DNA of 46,865 nt, taken from Branchiostoma floridae. Its lineage: Eukaryota > Chordata > Leptocardii > Amphioxiformes > Branchiostomatidae. The position numbers were made by a program, and so were the translations under genes. Positions 22,291-34,800 of the stretch are shown piece by piece. Below the pieces are notes generated by a model. It was not told the DNA's origin, made no database searches, and was given only the letters and a program-made list of their open reading frames with translations. Position 1 is the first letter of the stretch. Each line of letters opens with the position of its first letter. Location of the stretch: positions 585,495-632,359 of the forward strand of contig NC_049984.1 of the NCBI RefSeq assembly GCF_000003815.2. Reading direction: 5' to 3'.

Positions 22291-22723
22291 CTAATGAAAC
22301 TGGCCCAGTTTAACAGTTTCAAAACAAAATCAAATGCATACAGAACTCTTCCTGTCATTGCTTTAGATATTAATTATAAGGTCATTTCTGCAGGAATTCC
22401 TGCAGAAATTCCTGCAGAAAACATTCTTCCTGCAGGAATTTACCTTTGTCCTGCAGGAAATTTCTGCAGGAATTCCTGCAGGAAAAAGTTTTTCCTGCAG
22501 GAATTCCTGCAGGAAAAATGCTTCCTGCAGGAATTCCTGCAGAAATTCCTGCAGGAAGAAAATTTTCAAAATGAATATTCATGAAAGTTATTATCATATT
22601 TCACAACTGTACATCATACTTGTCAATCAAATGTAAAGACTTTTCCCCAAGTGCTTTTATATTGAAAATATAAGCACATTTCAAAATGGGAAAAGTGGAA
22701 TTCCAAAGTTATTGTGGAGCCTC
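22290..22723 (-). repeat. Right terminal inverted repeat (uninterrupted)
   Basis: Inverted copy of 10706-10838 plus 12489-12790. It preserves the empty target site of the foldback element at ~22586-22604. Confidence 0.7.
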
Positions 22724-22970
22724 ATATTGTCTCTTCCTGTCTGTTCTATCGTGAGCAATTTCTTCCCAAGAGTTAATGTTTATATTGCAACTCTTAAGGT
22801 TTGCTTTCAGTGTGTCCCGGTATCTTTTAAAGGGTCTACCCTGGTTGCGGTGCCCTTGCTTCAGTTGACCATACAGTAGCATCTTAGGGATTCTGCTGTC
22901 TTCCATGCAGACAACATATCCTGTCCATCTTAGCTGGCACTTGACAATGTAGGAGTCGTAAGCAGAGTTT
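22724..22970 (-). mobile_element. LINE ORF fragment (right half of the split copy)
   Basis: The minus strand encodes CQLRWTGYVVCMEDSRIPK, then LLYGQLKQGHRNQGRP, RYRDTLKANLKS and SWEEIAHDR. This is the conserved region that precedes the terminal SRIGL zinc finger in a class of animal LINE ORFs. It stops at the element boundary; the continuation is at 10705-10520 in the same frame. Confidence 0.65.
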
Positions 22971-24465
22971 TAACCTTCATCACACCGAGCAGCCGTTTGG
23001 TACAGATTCTCCATTGGTTATGAGGTTAGGCAGCAGGGAGGGGGTTAAAGGTCACAGACTGACTCACCTGCCATGAGCTGATGTCGGCACTTCTTTAGGC
23101 CACAACAATGTAATTTGGTGGTTCATAGATTCTGTAAAGTGAAAATGTTTGAAACTTCTTAAAAAAACAAGGAGCTGAACATTAGAAATCCAGAGTTTGC
23201 AGCAGGAGCTGAACATACAGATGAGTCTATGTCTGAGTGGGGCGGCAGTGGTCGTGTAGCAATAATTCTGCACTTAAAATGTTAAACCTATGGACTATAG
23301 GATATAGGAGAACTCTTCTACACAACCAGAATGTACTTACTTTGCTGTGTCTATCAGACACCTTCCTCAGAGCTTTATTGTTGTGTAAAAGAATTCTCTT
23401 ATATCCTAATATATTCTACCAACCTGATGAAATTATTTTGGAGGTAAGCATGGACTGTTTACAACAGCAGATCACAGGTCTTCACATCAAATAAAACACT
23501 TTGCCTGTCAGTGAGCTGAACTGTTCTGCTTTCCATTCTTCTGATGGGCTGCAAGATTTAACATCAAATGTTACCATAGCAACTCAAGAAGCACAACACC
23601 TTTCAGCTTCTCTTTCTTGATTTGGTCTTTATTAATCACCCATCTTACAAGCATGTAAAAAGGTGCCACCAGAAAATTACAATGTAACACTTAAAATATG
23701 CATAGTTACACAGGACTATTCCATTGTAATTCAGCAGGGGACAGGCAGTAAAAAAAGATCAACTTTGAAAGGGCTGCAGAAGTTAATGCATTTCTCTTTA
23801 CATTCATTAAAGTGCAGTTAGTCTATGAGAAAAGTAGACTATGTCTAGTACAAGAGAGTTTCAAAAACAGGTGTAAAAGACAGCCTACGGTGGTTGTGAG
23901 AAGCTAAAACATACCCCTGCCTACCCCCTACTGTGTTGATATGGAATAACCCGCTCCAGACATTACAGTGCAGAGGCCACAACAGCAGTAACACATTTTG
24001 GCAACACCTCTGGTGCGGAGCCTTTATGCGCTGCACTTCAGCCGTTTTGATACGTGAGCTTTTTTGTCATTCACCATTTCTTATTACTGTGTACACAATA
24101 TTTCACCTTGCAGTTATCTATAACCCGCAGACTTCTTACGATAATTACCACTCATCATTAACGAGTACTGTACAATTTCTGCTACTCCCTGTGTCCACAC
24201 AGAAGCAGGTATAAGCTTAATGCTGCTCTACTGATAGCAACAACAAGGCAGACAAACGTGTCTTCCACAACTTGTGCTACAGGAAAACGTGCAAATTTAC
24301 AAAAGTAGAAGCCATTGAGGTTGTTGGTTTTTGTTTAGTAGTAGATATTTGATTAGTATTTGTGTATGAAATAAGGCAGTGGGTGAGTCTCAAATACAGA
24401 ATCAAGCAAAAAATTACCTCAAGTCACATAACATAATATCATCATAAATTGATAATATAGACATA
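22971..24465. other. Intergenic, small repeats only
   Basis: No gene recognised. It contains the small inverted-repeat element at 23300-23406. Confidence 0.4.
23300..23406 (-). mobile_element. Small inverted-repeat element, relative of 2631-2746
   Basis: GGATATAGGAGAACTCTTCT then ACACAACCA is mirrored by TTGTTGTGTAAAAG and AATTCTCTTATATCC. On the minus strand it contains CTGAGGA followed by a GTGTC/GACAC hairpin. The right flank (ACCAACCTGATGAAATT) also resembles 2756-2772. Confidence 0.5.
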
Positions 24466-24950
24466 CAGTCAAACCTGCCCGAGCGACCACCTCTTCTCAG
24501 CGACCACCTGGCCATTTCGACCGCTTTTTCTCGGTCCCAAATTATTTTCCCATTGACGTAAGCATTAAGCGACCTTTTCTCAACGACCACCTGGCCAACG
24601 CGACCGCGACCGGCCCAAATTGGGACCCATAACGACCGCATCATTTTCAAAATTGAGGTTTTCATCGATTTTTGATGATAACTAGCGCGATTCTGTGCCG
24701 AAATCGGAAAGTTTACGTCGGATTTTGGGGTTAAATTGACAGTTTACAGTGTGCGTGTTGTATTTGACATTAAAGACCTCGCTACTTTGCATGCGTTCAG
24801 TGTGCTTGCTATTTGCCATTAAACACAACGGAAACCATTTATACTTTGCATCGGGCATGTTTTGAGTCGATACTCTTCTCAGCGACCTCCTGTCCAAATC
24901 GACCGATTTTTTCCAGTCCCCCTGATGGTCGTCTTGGGCAGGTTTGACTG
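24466..24950. mobile_element. TA-flanked MITE with CAGTCAAACCTGCCC ends
   Basis: CAGTCAAACCTGCCCGAG at 24466 and its inverse CTTGGGCAGGTTTGACTG ending at 24950, each flanked by TA, as for pogo/Tc1-mariner-like elements. Inside, CTCAGCGACCACCTGGCCA-like units repeat three to four times. Non-coding. Confidence 0.75.
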
Positions 24951-25690
24951 TAATTGATATTTGGCTTAAAATTTCACACTGTCTTTGCTAACCATATGTG
25001 ACCAGAGGTAAGGATGGAGAGCCCTCATCTGGAGACTGGAAAATCCCAGAGTTGTGTTTTGTTTGCTGGCAGGTACTTCATTTTACCTGCTTACAGACCG
25101 TGTAATATCAGATCCAGACAGAGCTATTGTTTATAAACCACCTCAGACTGAGCAAGATGAGAGCACAGAAGTGAAGCAGTCAATACTTCCTGTACAATTA
25201 TCGAGATAGAGCAAAATCTAAAACAATAGATCAGAAATTTGGTCTACCAAAGACACACATTTAGCATTTTCACAACTCTGCACTTACTACATTTTCATGT
25301 AAAATCAAGTGATCTCCCAACTGCAATCATACGACCAACATGTTTCATGTTGGCCTCTTTTCAACTTGACTTATATCTTCTCCCTACACCCCTATACATA
25401 AGCTCTGTAGGTAATCCCAAATCCCAGCAGCAGTTTATCCCAAATCCCAGCATCAGCTACTGATTTAATTATCAATACCCCCCGTTCTATCTATAATAAG
25501 CTGAAGCCTTCACCGTCTATGGTCTATAATAATCGCATTGCTCCCAAGAAGCACGAAAGGGAAAGGTTTGTCATGATATGAGTCTGTCATTCTCAGCAGA
25601 AAGTCCTGAGAATCCTAGGAAGTAATCACAGCGTAGATTTTGTGCCTTTCTGAGCAAAGCTTTTGCGGTTCTCTATCAGTGCAGTCCTGT
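24951..25690. other. Intergenic / 3' flank of alanine aminotransferase
   Basis: No gene recognised. A possible minus-strand ATTAAA polyadenylation signal lies at 25464-25469, about 420 bases beyond the aminotransferase stop. Confidence 0.35.
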
Positions 25691-25691
25691 G

Positions 25692-25872
25692 TAGCCTGGG
25701 TACCATCCTCCATAGCACAAGTAACTGCTGGATCTGTCTACAATCTACTCCGAGGTTAGCCGACAGAAAGCTGAGCCCGTGGTTACTACGAAGGATGGTA
25801 CCTACGAAGGATGGTACCTACGAAGGATGGTACCTACGGAGGATGGTACCTACGGAGGATGGTACGAGGCTC
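25692..25872. mobile_element. MITE whose right end is tandemly amplified, in the aminotransferase 3' UTR
   Basis: The left end TAGCCTGGGTACCATCCTCC is inverted on the right as GGAGGATGGTACGAGGCT. The right-end block ACGAAGGATGGTACCT occurs five times at 16-bp spacing (25788-25866). A short relative lies at 31107-31193. The element starts 13 bp after the aminotransferase stop codon. Confidence 0.6.
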
Positions 25873-25884
25873 CACCCGAGGCCG

Positions 25885-28800
25885 CTAGTCTGAGTACTCC
25901 TGCAGGAACTTGTTGTGGAAGGCTGTGAAAGCGTCCATGAAGATTTTCAGCTTGTCGGGCTGGGGGAGGATGGTCGTCCTGGGGGGAATGAAGACAGCGA
26001 TATTTGTCATATCTTAGAATACAAAACCTCCTTCTCAAACTATGCCATACAAATCAAAGTGTTTTTGAGTGTTTTTACTGAATTAATAATCGTGTATCTC
26101 TTGGTAACACCATTTTAAGAATAAATCCATCAAGGAACTTCCAAACTCCACGCAGAGAACAGGCAAGAGCTTTCCAACTGAACACCTCAAACACCCCCCC
26201 CCCACCTGAAGTGGTATGTTCCGTCCCTCTGCCCGAAGCCGCTGCCCGGCACCACACAAACAAACAAATAAACACCCCCCCCCACCTGAAGTGGTATGTT
26301 CCGTCCCTCTGCCCGAAGCCGCTGCCCGGCACCACACATATCCCAGCCTGCTCCAGCAGCTGCAGAGCATAGAAGCCATCTGGCGACTGACCCAGGGACT
26401 GCAGGGAGGGAAGAGTGAAGACAAAATAAGTTGTGGTACTTTTTCCTCTACTTGAAAACAAAACTTTTTAGTTGACCTTCAGTTAGTACACGTTAAGCAC
26501 AAGTACGACCTCAACACAGTACAAGTGGCCACCACTACCTATCACTTTTTGGTGAACTTTTCCAACACAAGCATTAAAAAGCTAGAAGTGACCAGATGTA
26601 ACTGGTTAGTTTTTAACTGTATGTCTTGTGTGAGACCTTCCTGAACCTGCACAAACTTGTGTTTGTTTGTTTGTTTGTTTGCTTGTGGGCTGTAAATATG
26701 ACGAGGTCTGCACTGACCTTGGCCTTCTCAACGGCGCGGGGCGGCAGGTGTATCCTGGGAAATGCGTACATGGCGCCCTGTACCGTGTTACACGTCACGC
26801 CCTCGATGGAGTTAAACGTCTCGGCCACCAGCTTGGCTCGCTCTGCCAGGGACTTCAGCACTGCTGTCTTCTCCTGCATGGCGGACAGGGGAACATCTTA
26901 CAGGTGAACATCTTACAGGTGAACATCTTACAGGTGAACATCTTACAGGTAAAAGCGATCTTAAACCAGTTCAGCTAACTGAAGACCTAATCTTCCACCA
27001 GTTGTGACAGGGAAGCAAGAGGCTATGTACAGTTTTCAGGTGCATTGCAATGGATATTCCCTCAGCTCTTTTCAACAAGCACAATAAACAGTGGACCACG
27101 CAGACACGGAGTACGAAATTCAATGTAAATGTACCAGTGCCAGGAAACACATACCTTGATGAAGGACTCGTAAGAAGGCTCCCCCGGCTGTGGAGGGTTA
27201 ACCACACAGTCCATGGTCGCCTGTAAGGAAACATCGGTACCGTGAGCACACAGGTTAAACATGGTTATTAACTAACTAGAACACTGGGAGCAGGACAGTA
27301 CATAATCACTCACATCCTCACAGTTCAGGGTACCCCACCATTTCTGGCTTCCATTGAAACTTATCATGAAGAGACTTTTTTCATCAATGCCATGGTGCAA
27401 TGAGAAAGTTAACTTAAAGTAAAAAATGCCACCTACATACTAGAAATAAAACATACTTTGTTGCCAGACATATCTCATTCTAAACAAAATCATCTTCTCT
27501 TTACAGCCTTAGAGCAATACCCGCTAGCAAAGATTCTCCACAAAATCTTCAGAAAAAAGTCAGAATCTAGACTCTGTAAAAGTCAGAAAATACTGTAGGG
27601 GTCAAATGTTGATATTTATGTCATACCTGGGTCGCAAATACATTCAATACGGGTGTTCCGGACCGGGTGATAACTTCCGTATCAGACTGGCTCTAAGTTG
27701 TATCACACGGGCTCCATTCGAATAAATCAAACTATTTCGAGCGGGACGAGTGAGGCGCCGTTGAAAATTATTCGAATACCTGAATTGGACGTTGGAACAT
27801 TACTGTTGTTACTTATTCTTTGAGGGCACCAAATTTGTTCAGCTTCTGGCGCATTTCACATCAAAACATGTTTTTTTTTCAGGTGGGTATGACATAAATA
27901 ATGGCCTTCGGGTGATCCCTCCCGCGGGTTGGGCTGGTACCTCAGGTGACACGGAATACAACGTGTTGTATTCTATTGGTATCACTCAGTCCAAACTTAT
28001 ATTCTGGGACTACTATTGGCCCGTTGCAGAAACTTTGAGTTGTGCACAGGTAAATCATAAAGATAGGTTTCTCACCTGTCCTGACACAGGTGGGCACAGC
28101 TTACTTTGCACACCTGACACAGGTGGGCACAGCTTACCTGTCCTGACACAGGTGGGCACAGCTTACCTGTCCTGACACAGGTGGGCTCAGCTTACCTGTC
28201 CTGACACAGGTGGGCACAGCTTACCTGTCCTGACACAGGTGGGCACAGCTTACCTGTCCTGACACAGGTGGGCTCAGCTTACCTGTCCTGACACAGGTGG
28301 GCACAGCTTACCTGTCCTGACACAGGTGGGCACAGCTTACCTGTCCTGACACAGGTGGGCAAAGCTTACCTGTCCTGACACAGGTGGGCACAGCTTACCT
28401 GTCCTGACACAGGTGGGCACAGCTTACCTGTCCTGACACAGGTGGGCACAGCTTACCTGTCCTGACACAGGTGGGCACAGCTTACCTGTCCTGACACAGG
28501 TGGGCACAGCTTACCTGTCCTGACACAGGTGGGCACAGCTTACCTGTCCTGACACAGGTGGGCACAGCTTACCTGTCCTGACACAGGTGGGCACAGCTTA
28601 CCTGTCCTGACACAGGTGGGCACAGCTTACCTGTCCTGACACAGGTGGGCACAGCTTACCTGTCCTGACACAGGTGGGCACAGCTTACCTGTCCTGACAC
28701 AGGTGGGCACAGCTTACCTGTCCTGACACAGGTGGGCACAGCTTACCTGTCCTGACACAGGTGGGCACAGCTTACCTGTCCTGACACAGGTGGGCACAGC

Positions 28801-31800
28801 TTACCTGTCCTGACACAGGTGGGCACAGCTTACCTGTCCTGACACAGGTGGGCACAGCTTGGTGGAGACCAGTTTCTTCAGCTGCAGCTTTACTTGTGGG
28901 TCCATGTTGATCACCTCCATGTAGCCTCCACGGAAACCACACCTAAAACAAACATTGTTACCATGACAACCCTCAGTACTCTCTCCCATGTAGCCCTTGT
29001 TACCATGACAACAGTACTCACTCTCCCATGTAGCCCTTGTTACCATGACAACAGTACTCACTCTCCCATGTAGTCCTTGTTACCATGACAACAGTACTCA
29101 CTCTCCCATGTAGCCCTTGTTACCATGACAACAGTACTCACTCTCCCATGTAGCCCTTGTTACCACGACAACAGTACTCACTCTCCCATGTAGCCCTTGT
29201 TACCACGACAACAGTACTCACTCTCCCATGTAGCCCTTGTTACCATGACAACAGTACTCACTCTCCCATGTAGCCCTTGTTACCATGACAACAGTACTCA
29301 CTCCCCCATGTAGCCCTTGTTACCATGACAACAGTACTCACTCTCCCATGTAGCCCTTGTTACCATGACAACAGTACTCACTCTCCCATGTAGCCCTTGT
29401 TACCATGACAACAGTACTCACTCTCCCATGTAGCCCGTGTTACCATGACAACAGTACTCACTCTCCCATGTAGCCCTTGTTACCATGACAACAGTACTCA
29501 CTCTCCCATGTAGCCCTTGTTACCATGACAACAGTACTCACTCTCCCATGTAGCCCGTGTTACCATGACAACAGTACTCACTCTCCCATGGAGCCCTTGT
29601 TACCATGACAACAGTACTCACTCTCCCATGTAGCCCGTGTTACCATGACAACAGTACTCACTCTCCCATGTAGCCCTTGTTACCATGACAACAGTACTCA
29701 CTCTCCCATGTAGCCCTTGTTACCATGACAACAGTACTCACTCTCCCATGTAGCCCGTGTTACCATGACAACAGTACTCACTCTCCCATGTAGCCCGTGT
29801 TACCATGACAACAGTACTCACTCTCCCATGTAGCCCTTGGATGTTGAGTGGAAGGAGGCGAGCTCCAGCCCGGCATACTCCGGTCCCAGCTCAAACAAAG
29901 TCTTCTTAAAGGAGTGGAACGCACAGCCGTCCGCATAGATGTTGTCTTGGTACACCTGGAGTAAACATAAACAACAACATAAACAACAATAGCAGCATCT
30001 ACAACACAGCCGTCCGCGTAGATGTTGTCTTGGTACACCTGCAGACAACGTAAACAACAACATAAACAACAACAGTATCTACAACACAGCCGTCCGCTTA
30101 GATGTTTTCTTGGTACATCGGGAGTAAACATAAACAACAACATAAACAACAACAGCAGCATCTACAACACAGCCGTCTGCATAGATGTTGTCTTGGTACA
30201 CCTGCAGACAACATAAACAACAACATAAACAACAACAACAGCATCTACAAAAAATCATTCCGCCGCATATAGATGCTGTCTTGGTACCTGCAGACAAGCT
30301 TGTTGTAAGAAGTACTTACCTCATCAGCCATGAGGAAGAGATGCTCTCTGGCTGCAAACTTGATAATCTCCTGCACATTCTTCTTACTCAGCACCTGGCC
30401 TGGAGGGAACACATGACTAAGGTCAATTCTCCCTACTCATTACAAACAACACCTCTTAATTCTCCTTAGTAATACTCAACTACCTGTAGGGATACTGGGG
30501 TTGATGAGAAAAAAAGATTCTCCTTACCTGTGGGGTTACCAGGATTTATCTATCTTATTTATTCATAAATCTTTAAGGGTAGTCCCTAAAGTTGTAAAAA
30601 AAACTATTTTTAAAGGGAGGCCAAAAACAGATTCTCCTTGCCTGTGTGGTTACCTGGATTGATGACACAGAGAACCCGGGTGTGCAGTGATGAGATGAGT
30701 AATTCTCCTTACCTGTGGGGTTACCCGGGTTGATGAAAAGCCAAATTCTCCTTACCTGTGGGGTTACCCGGGTTGATGACACAGAGGACCCGAGGTGTGC
30801 AGTGTTCCCGCGCCTCCTTGACAGAGCGCTCGAGCTCAGCGATGTCCAGCGCCCAGTTGTTGTCCTCGTCCAGGTAGTAGTTCACCTGCAGAACCACCAA
30901 GGCACAGTCAGGTTTGGGAAGGAGAATTGAAAGTTATCAACTCTCTGCATCAATGAGGGTCATCAATGAGGGACATTCAGGAAATAACATGCGCAAAATA
31001 GCAGTTACTGGAAATTTCGATGTCCAGTTACTTTATTCTAAAGTTATATCCAGTTGCTTGTTGAATGGTGGTGGGAAAAAATCTTAATCACGCAGCCTTT
31101 TATTTCTAACCTGGGCACCATCGTAGTTCTACAGGGGCTCCTTTTTTCTTAGGGCAGCGAGTGCCCAGTAGAAATAGGATGGTACCCAGGCTAATTTTTT
31201 TTTTCAACAATCTCCCTTAAATTTTCATGTAATAGCCCTGAGCAATACAATACACAGTAGATAAAACAATTCTTGATGTCAAATTTCCAGATTCAGCAAG
31301 TCAGTGATCATTCCATATGTGGGAAGTAAGCAGGCACAGAACATGCCAAAGCAGGCAGGTGTGTTACAGGTGCAGAAGACATCTCAGGACAGCAGCCATG
31401 TTCACTAGGGAAGACGCTTCTGTCTTACACAGGCACACTCAGATTTTTGCTGAAGGTAAACCTGAAAAACTACATGTCGACTGTTGTGAAACCAGGCGCA
31501 GCAGTTGGAGTTGCACAAAACAGGAAGTGCTGATGCTGGAAAATGGCAACAGTAGCTGTAGAACTGTATTGTTAGTATTGCCATGGCAACAGTAGCTGTA
31601 CAACAGCTTACTGTGTTGTATCGCCATGGCAACAGTAGCTGTAGAACTGCACTGTCAGTATCGCCATGGCAACAGTAGCTGTAGAACTGTGTTGTTAGTA
31701 CAGCCACGGCACACGTTAGTGCACGGCACCCTGGGTACCTGGTGTGCATCCAGCTGACTGGCAGCTGCAGAGTAGAGTGGGTACTGGGGGATGGGGATCA

Positions 31801-34800
31801 TGATCCCAGTACGGGTCTTCCCCGACCCGGCCACCAGCAGGTGTAGGCAGTTCTGTACAGGAGAAACCTGGGTTATACTAACGTGGGTTATACTACCGTG
31901 GGTTATACACTAGGCTGGGCAGGCATGGGACAAAACCAGGACTGCTACTCTGCAAGTTTCATACATCTATACAACCACATGTAGAGATAGGAACCCATAG
32001 GCAGAGCAGCCTGATCCTGTCTGATGCCAGCCCAGCCAGTCATACTAACAGTAGGCAGGGGCGCCCTCTAGCGACTGTACCTGTACTGCGTTCAGCTCGG
32101 CCACGACAGCGGAGTAGAGCGGGTACTGCGGGATGGGGATCATCACGCCGGTCTGGTCACGCCCCTCGCCGCGAACCATCAGCTTCACCATGTTCTACAC
32201 ATCCGCAGTCATGGCAACGGTAAACATGCTTCATGTTCTAAACATTCGCAGTCATGGCAACGGTAAACATGCTTCATGTTCTAAACATTCGCAGTCATGG
32301 CAACGGTAAACATGCTTCATGTTCTAAACATTCGCAGTCATGGCAACGGTAAACATGCTTCATGTTCTAAACATCCGCAGCGTGTGTAAACATGCAAGGA
32401 AACCTGGGCAATGTGTAAATGAGGCTAACGTGCTAAACTACTTAATATCTCAGGGCTTGAAATACAACCTGCTAATGCAGGTAAGTGCAGGTAAAATTGG
32501 AGCCGTGCAGGTATTTCTGATGTCTACCTGCACCTAACCTGCACTTTTAGATGTACTGGGTTTTATACATAAATGTCCTATGATGTACATGTAGGTGTAT
32601 GTGGATTGTTATTAGCTGCATTGACCGTTACCACCTATAATTTAGTATAAAAGAAAAAAATAGCAATGGTTTCTGAACAATTTTAGTATGATCCATACAT
32701 CCTAAATTCAGAGTGGTGCAGGTAAAATTTGTCTGGTGCAGGTAATTTTCAGTGTTACCTGCAGGTATGCAGAAAACAGTATTTCGAGCCCTGTATCTAC
32801 AAGTAAGAATCTCTTACATGATGGCACATAAAGTGTGCCGCAAATTTGACGCCATATGATCGACATGCAAAAACTGTAATTTACTCCGTCCATTCTTTGT
32901 CAGCAGGGCTAGCCCTTTGTGACAGCCACAGGCTAGTTGGGCAGCTCTGACTGTGAATGCTGAACAGCCAAACCAACCAAATATAAAAGTGTTACTTAAA
33001 CTTAAACTTTCACATGCAAAACTTTGAACACTTTCATCAACGAGACTGGTGTCTAGAAGGCTCCACTTAAGGTTTGGCAGTGCTGCAGTACAAACATGTA
33101 GCTGCAGTAGCTGTGTAAGGTGTGGGAGTGCAGCAGTTCATAGCTGCTGTAGGTAGCTGCTGTAGCCACGTACCTTAATGGCATCGCTGGCTCCGGTGGA
33201 CAGGAAGATGTTATCTGGGTCGGACGGGAAGCCGTCCCTTCTCTCGATGTACGCAGCAATGTCCTTCCTGATCACCTCCACACCCACGCTGTCACTGTAG
33301 GAACCTGGGACAGATAATCACACACCCACGCTGTCACTGTAGGAACCTGGGACAGATAATCACACACCCACGCTGTCACTGTAGGAACCTGGGACAGATA
33401 ATCACACACCCACGCTGTCACTGCAGGAACCTGGGACAGATAATCACACACCCACGCTGTCACTGTAGGAACCTGGGACAGATAATCACACACCCACGCT
33501 GTCACTGTAGGAACATGGGATAGATAATCACACACCCATGCTGTCAGTGTAGGAACATGGGATAGATAATCACACACCCACGCTGTCAGTGTAGGAACCT
33601 GGGACAGATAATCACACACCCACGCTGTCACTGTAGGAACCTGGGTTACACAATCACACACCCACGCTATCAGTGTAGGAACCTGGGACAAATAATCACA
33701 CACCCACGCTGTCCCTGTAGGACCCTGGATTCTATACCCACAGAAGGTGATAAAATGTCCAGTTGTTTTGGCTAGGAGGAAAGCAGGCGTCAACAAAAGC
33801 AGGAAAAATGTGTGAGGAAAGGCATTACAACAAGATTGTGCTGGTTCCCATCCAGGACAGTAAATGTTGTGCAATCTGGAAAGAGTGGAGACTCCATGAA
33901 GAGCAGAAATTATAAATCATACACAGAAAGACACCAACACAAAGTCACCAGGAGTCAACAAATCACCCTGAAATCAGAACTGCCTCTCAGTGATACTATG
34001 AGCCCAGGAGCTGGTAAGTAAATAGGATGATCAGAAAATGGAACATCATAACTAACATGATTAAAGCCACAATGGCTGGTAGTACAGACTATTCCATTTC
34101 AACTGTTCAGGGTGGAGCAGGAAAGATTTTTCATTTTGACTTAATGATTAACTTTCTTGTTGTTAGATCATCTGCGCTATGACACCATTACAGGGTAATG
34201 ATCAGCTCCTGGTGTGCAGAAGGTGATCAGAATGTCTGCCTAACGAGCCCCATCATGAACTTTTGAATCAGAACAATTACTGTAAATGTATGTTCGCAGG
34301 GATTTGATTTCGCAGTAGCGGGTAAAAGGTGGTTTTAAGTGCCATGGAAAAATGTTCGCAGTGGTTTTAAGTTCGCAGTGAATTGGCAACGCAAAAACCG
34401 CGAAAATAAAACCACCGCAAAAATTTCTGCATTTACAGTAATTTCATGTCAAATCATGGGTCATGCACTACCACCATTGGGCCGAAACAACTCAACCCTG
34501 CGGTTCTTGGATGTTTGCAGAAAAACAATATGGAACAATTGAATATATGAAGTAGTAAATGGCTCTGTTAAAATCATTTAAACATACAAATAATTTTTGT
34601 GATTTTGTGAGAAGTTCCAAGAAGCAGAGAATGGAGTTGGTTTGGCCGACAGAAGTAAGCGTGGAAGGAGCTACCGATTCCGTGTGACTCTAGCAGAGTG
34701 TGCAGAGGTACGGCCATCACATCGTCTGTGGAGTAACGGGCACAAGCATGGACAAGTCATGGTTAGCACTGGGAGTCTGGCACAAGCATGGACAAGTTAT

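Larger units (their letters stand above)
10706..22723. mobile_element. ~12 kb element with ~430-bp terminal inverted repeats, inserted in a LINE
   Basis: The left end (10706-~12790, less the nested insertion) and right end (~22290-22723) are inverted copies. Both start GAGGCTCCACAATAACTTTG, pass an AAGTGCTTTTATATTG-like segment and a CCTGCAGG/GAATTC-rich block, and end near AAGCAATGAC/AAGCAATAAC. The outer flanks carry the two halves of one LINE domain in the same frame. On the minus strand the hexamers next to the element are CAATAT (22729-22724) and CAATGT (10705-10700), a near-perfect 6-bp duplication. The interior is ORF-poor, AT-rich and holds only other repeats. The size, long repeats and 6-bp duplication recall Polinton/Maverick elements, but no gene of that group was recognised. 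Two independent inverted copies remain an alternative. Confidence 0.6.

Noticed and set aside
28970-29830. Regular 40-bp repeats resembling a CRISPR array
   Set aside because: The repeats are contiguous, without unique spacers, and derive from exon 9 plus its donor in an animal gene.
33272-33874. 200-codon minus-strand frame with [12 protein letters not shown] repeats
   Set aside because: It is the 42-bp exon 5 acceptor array, mostly in another frame from the exon.
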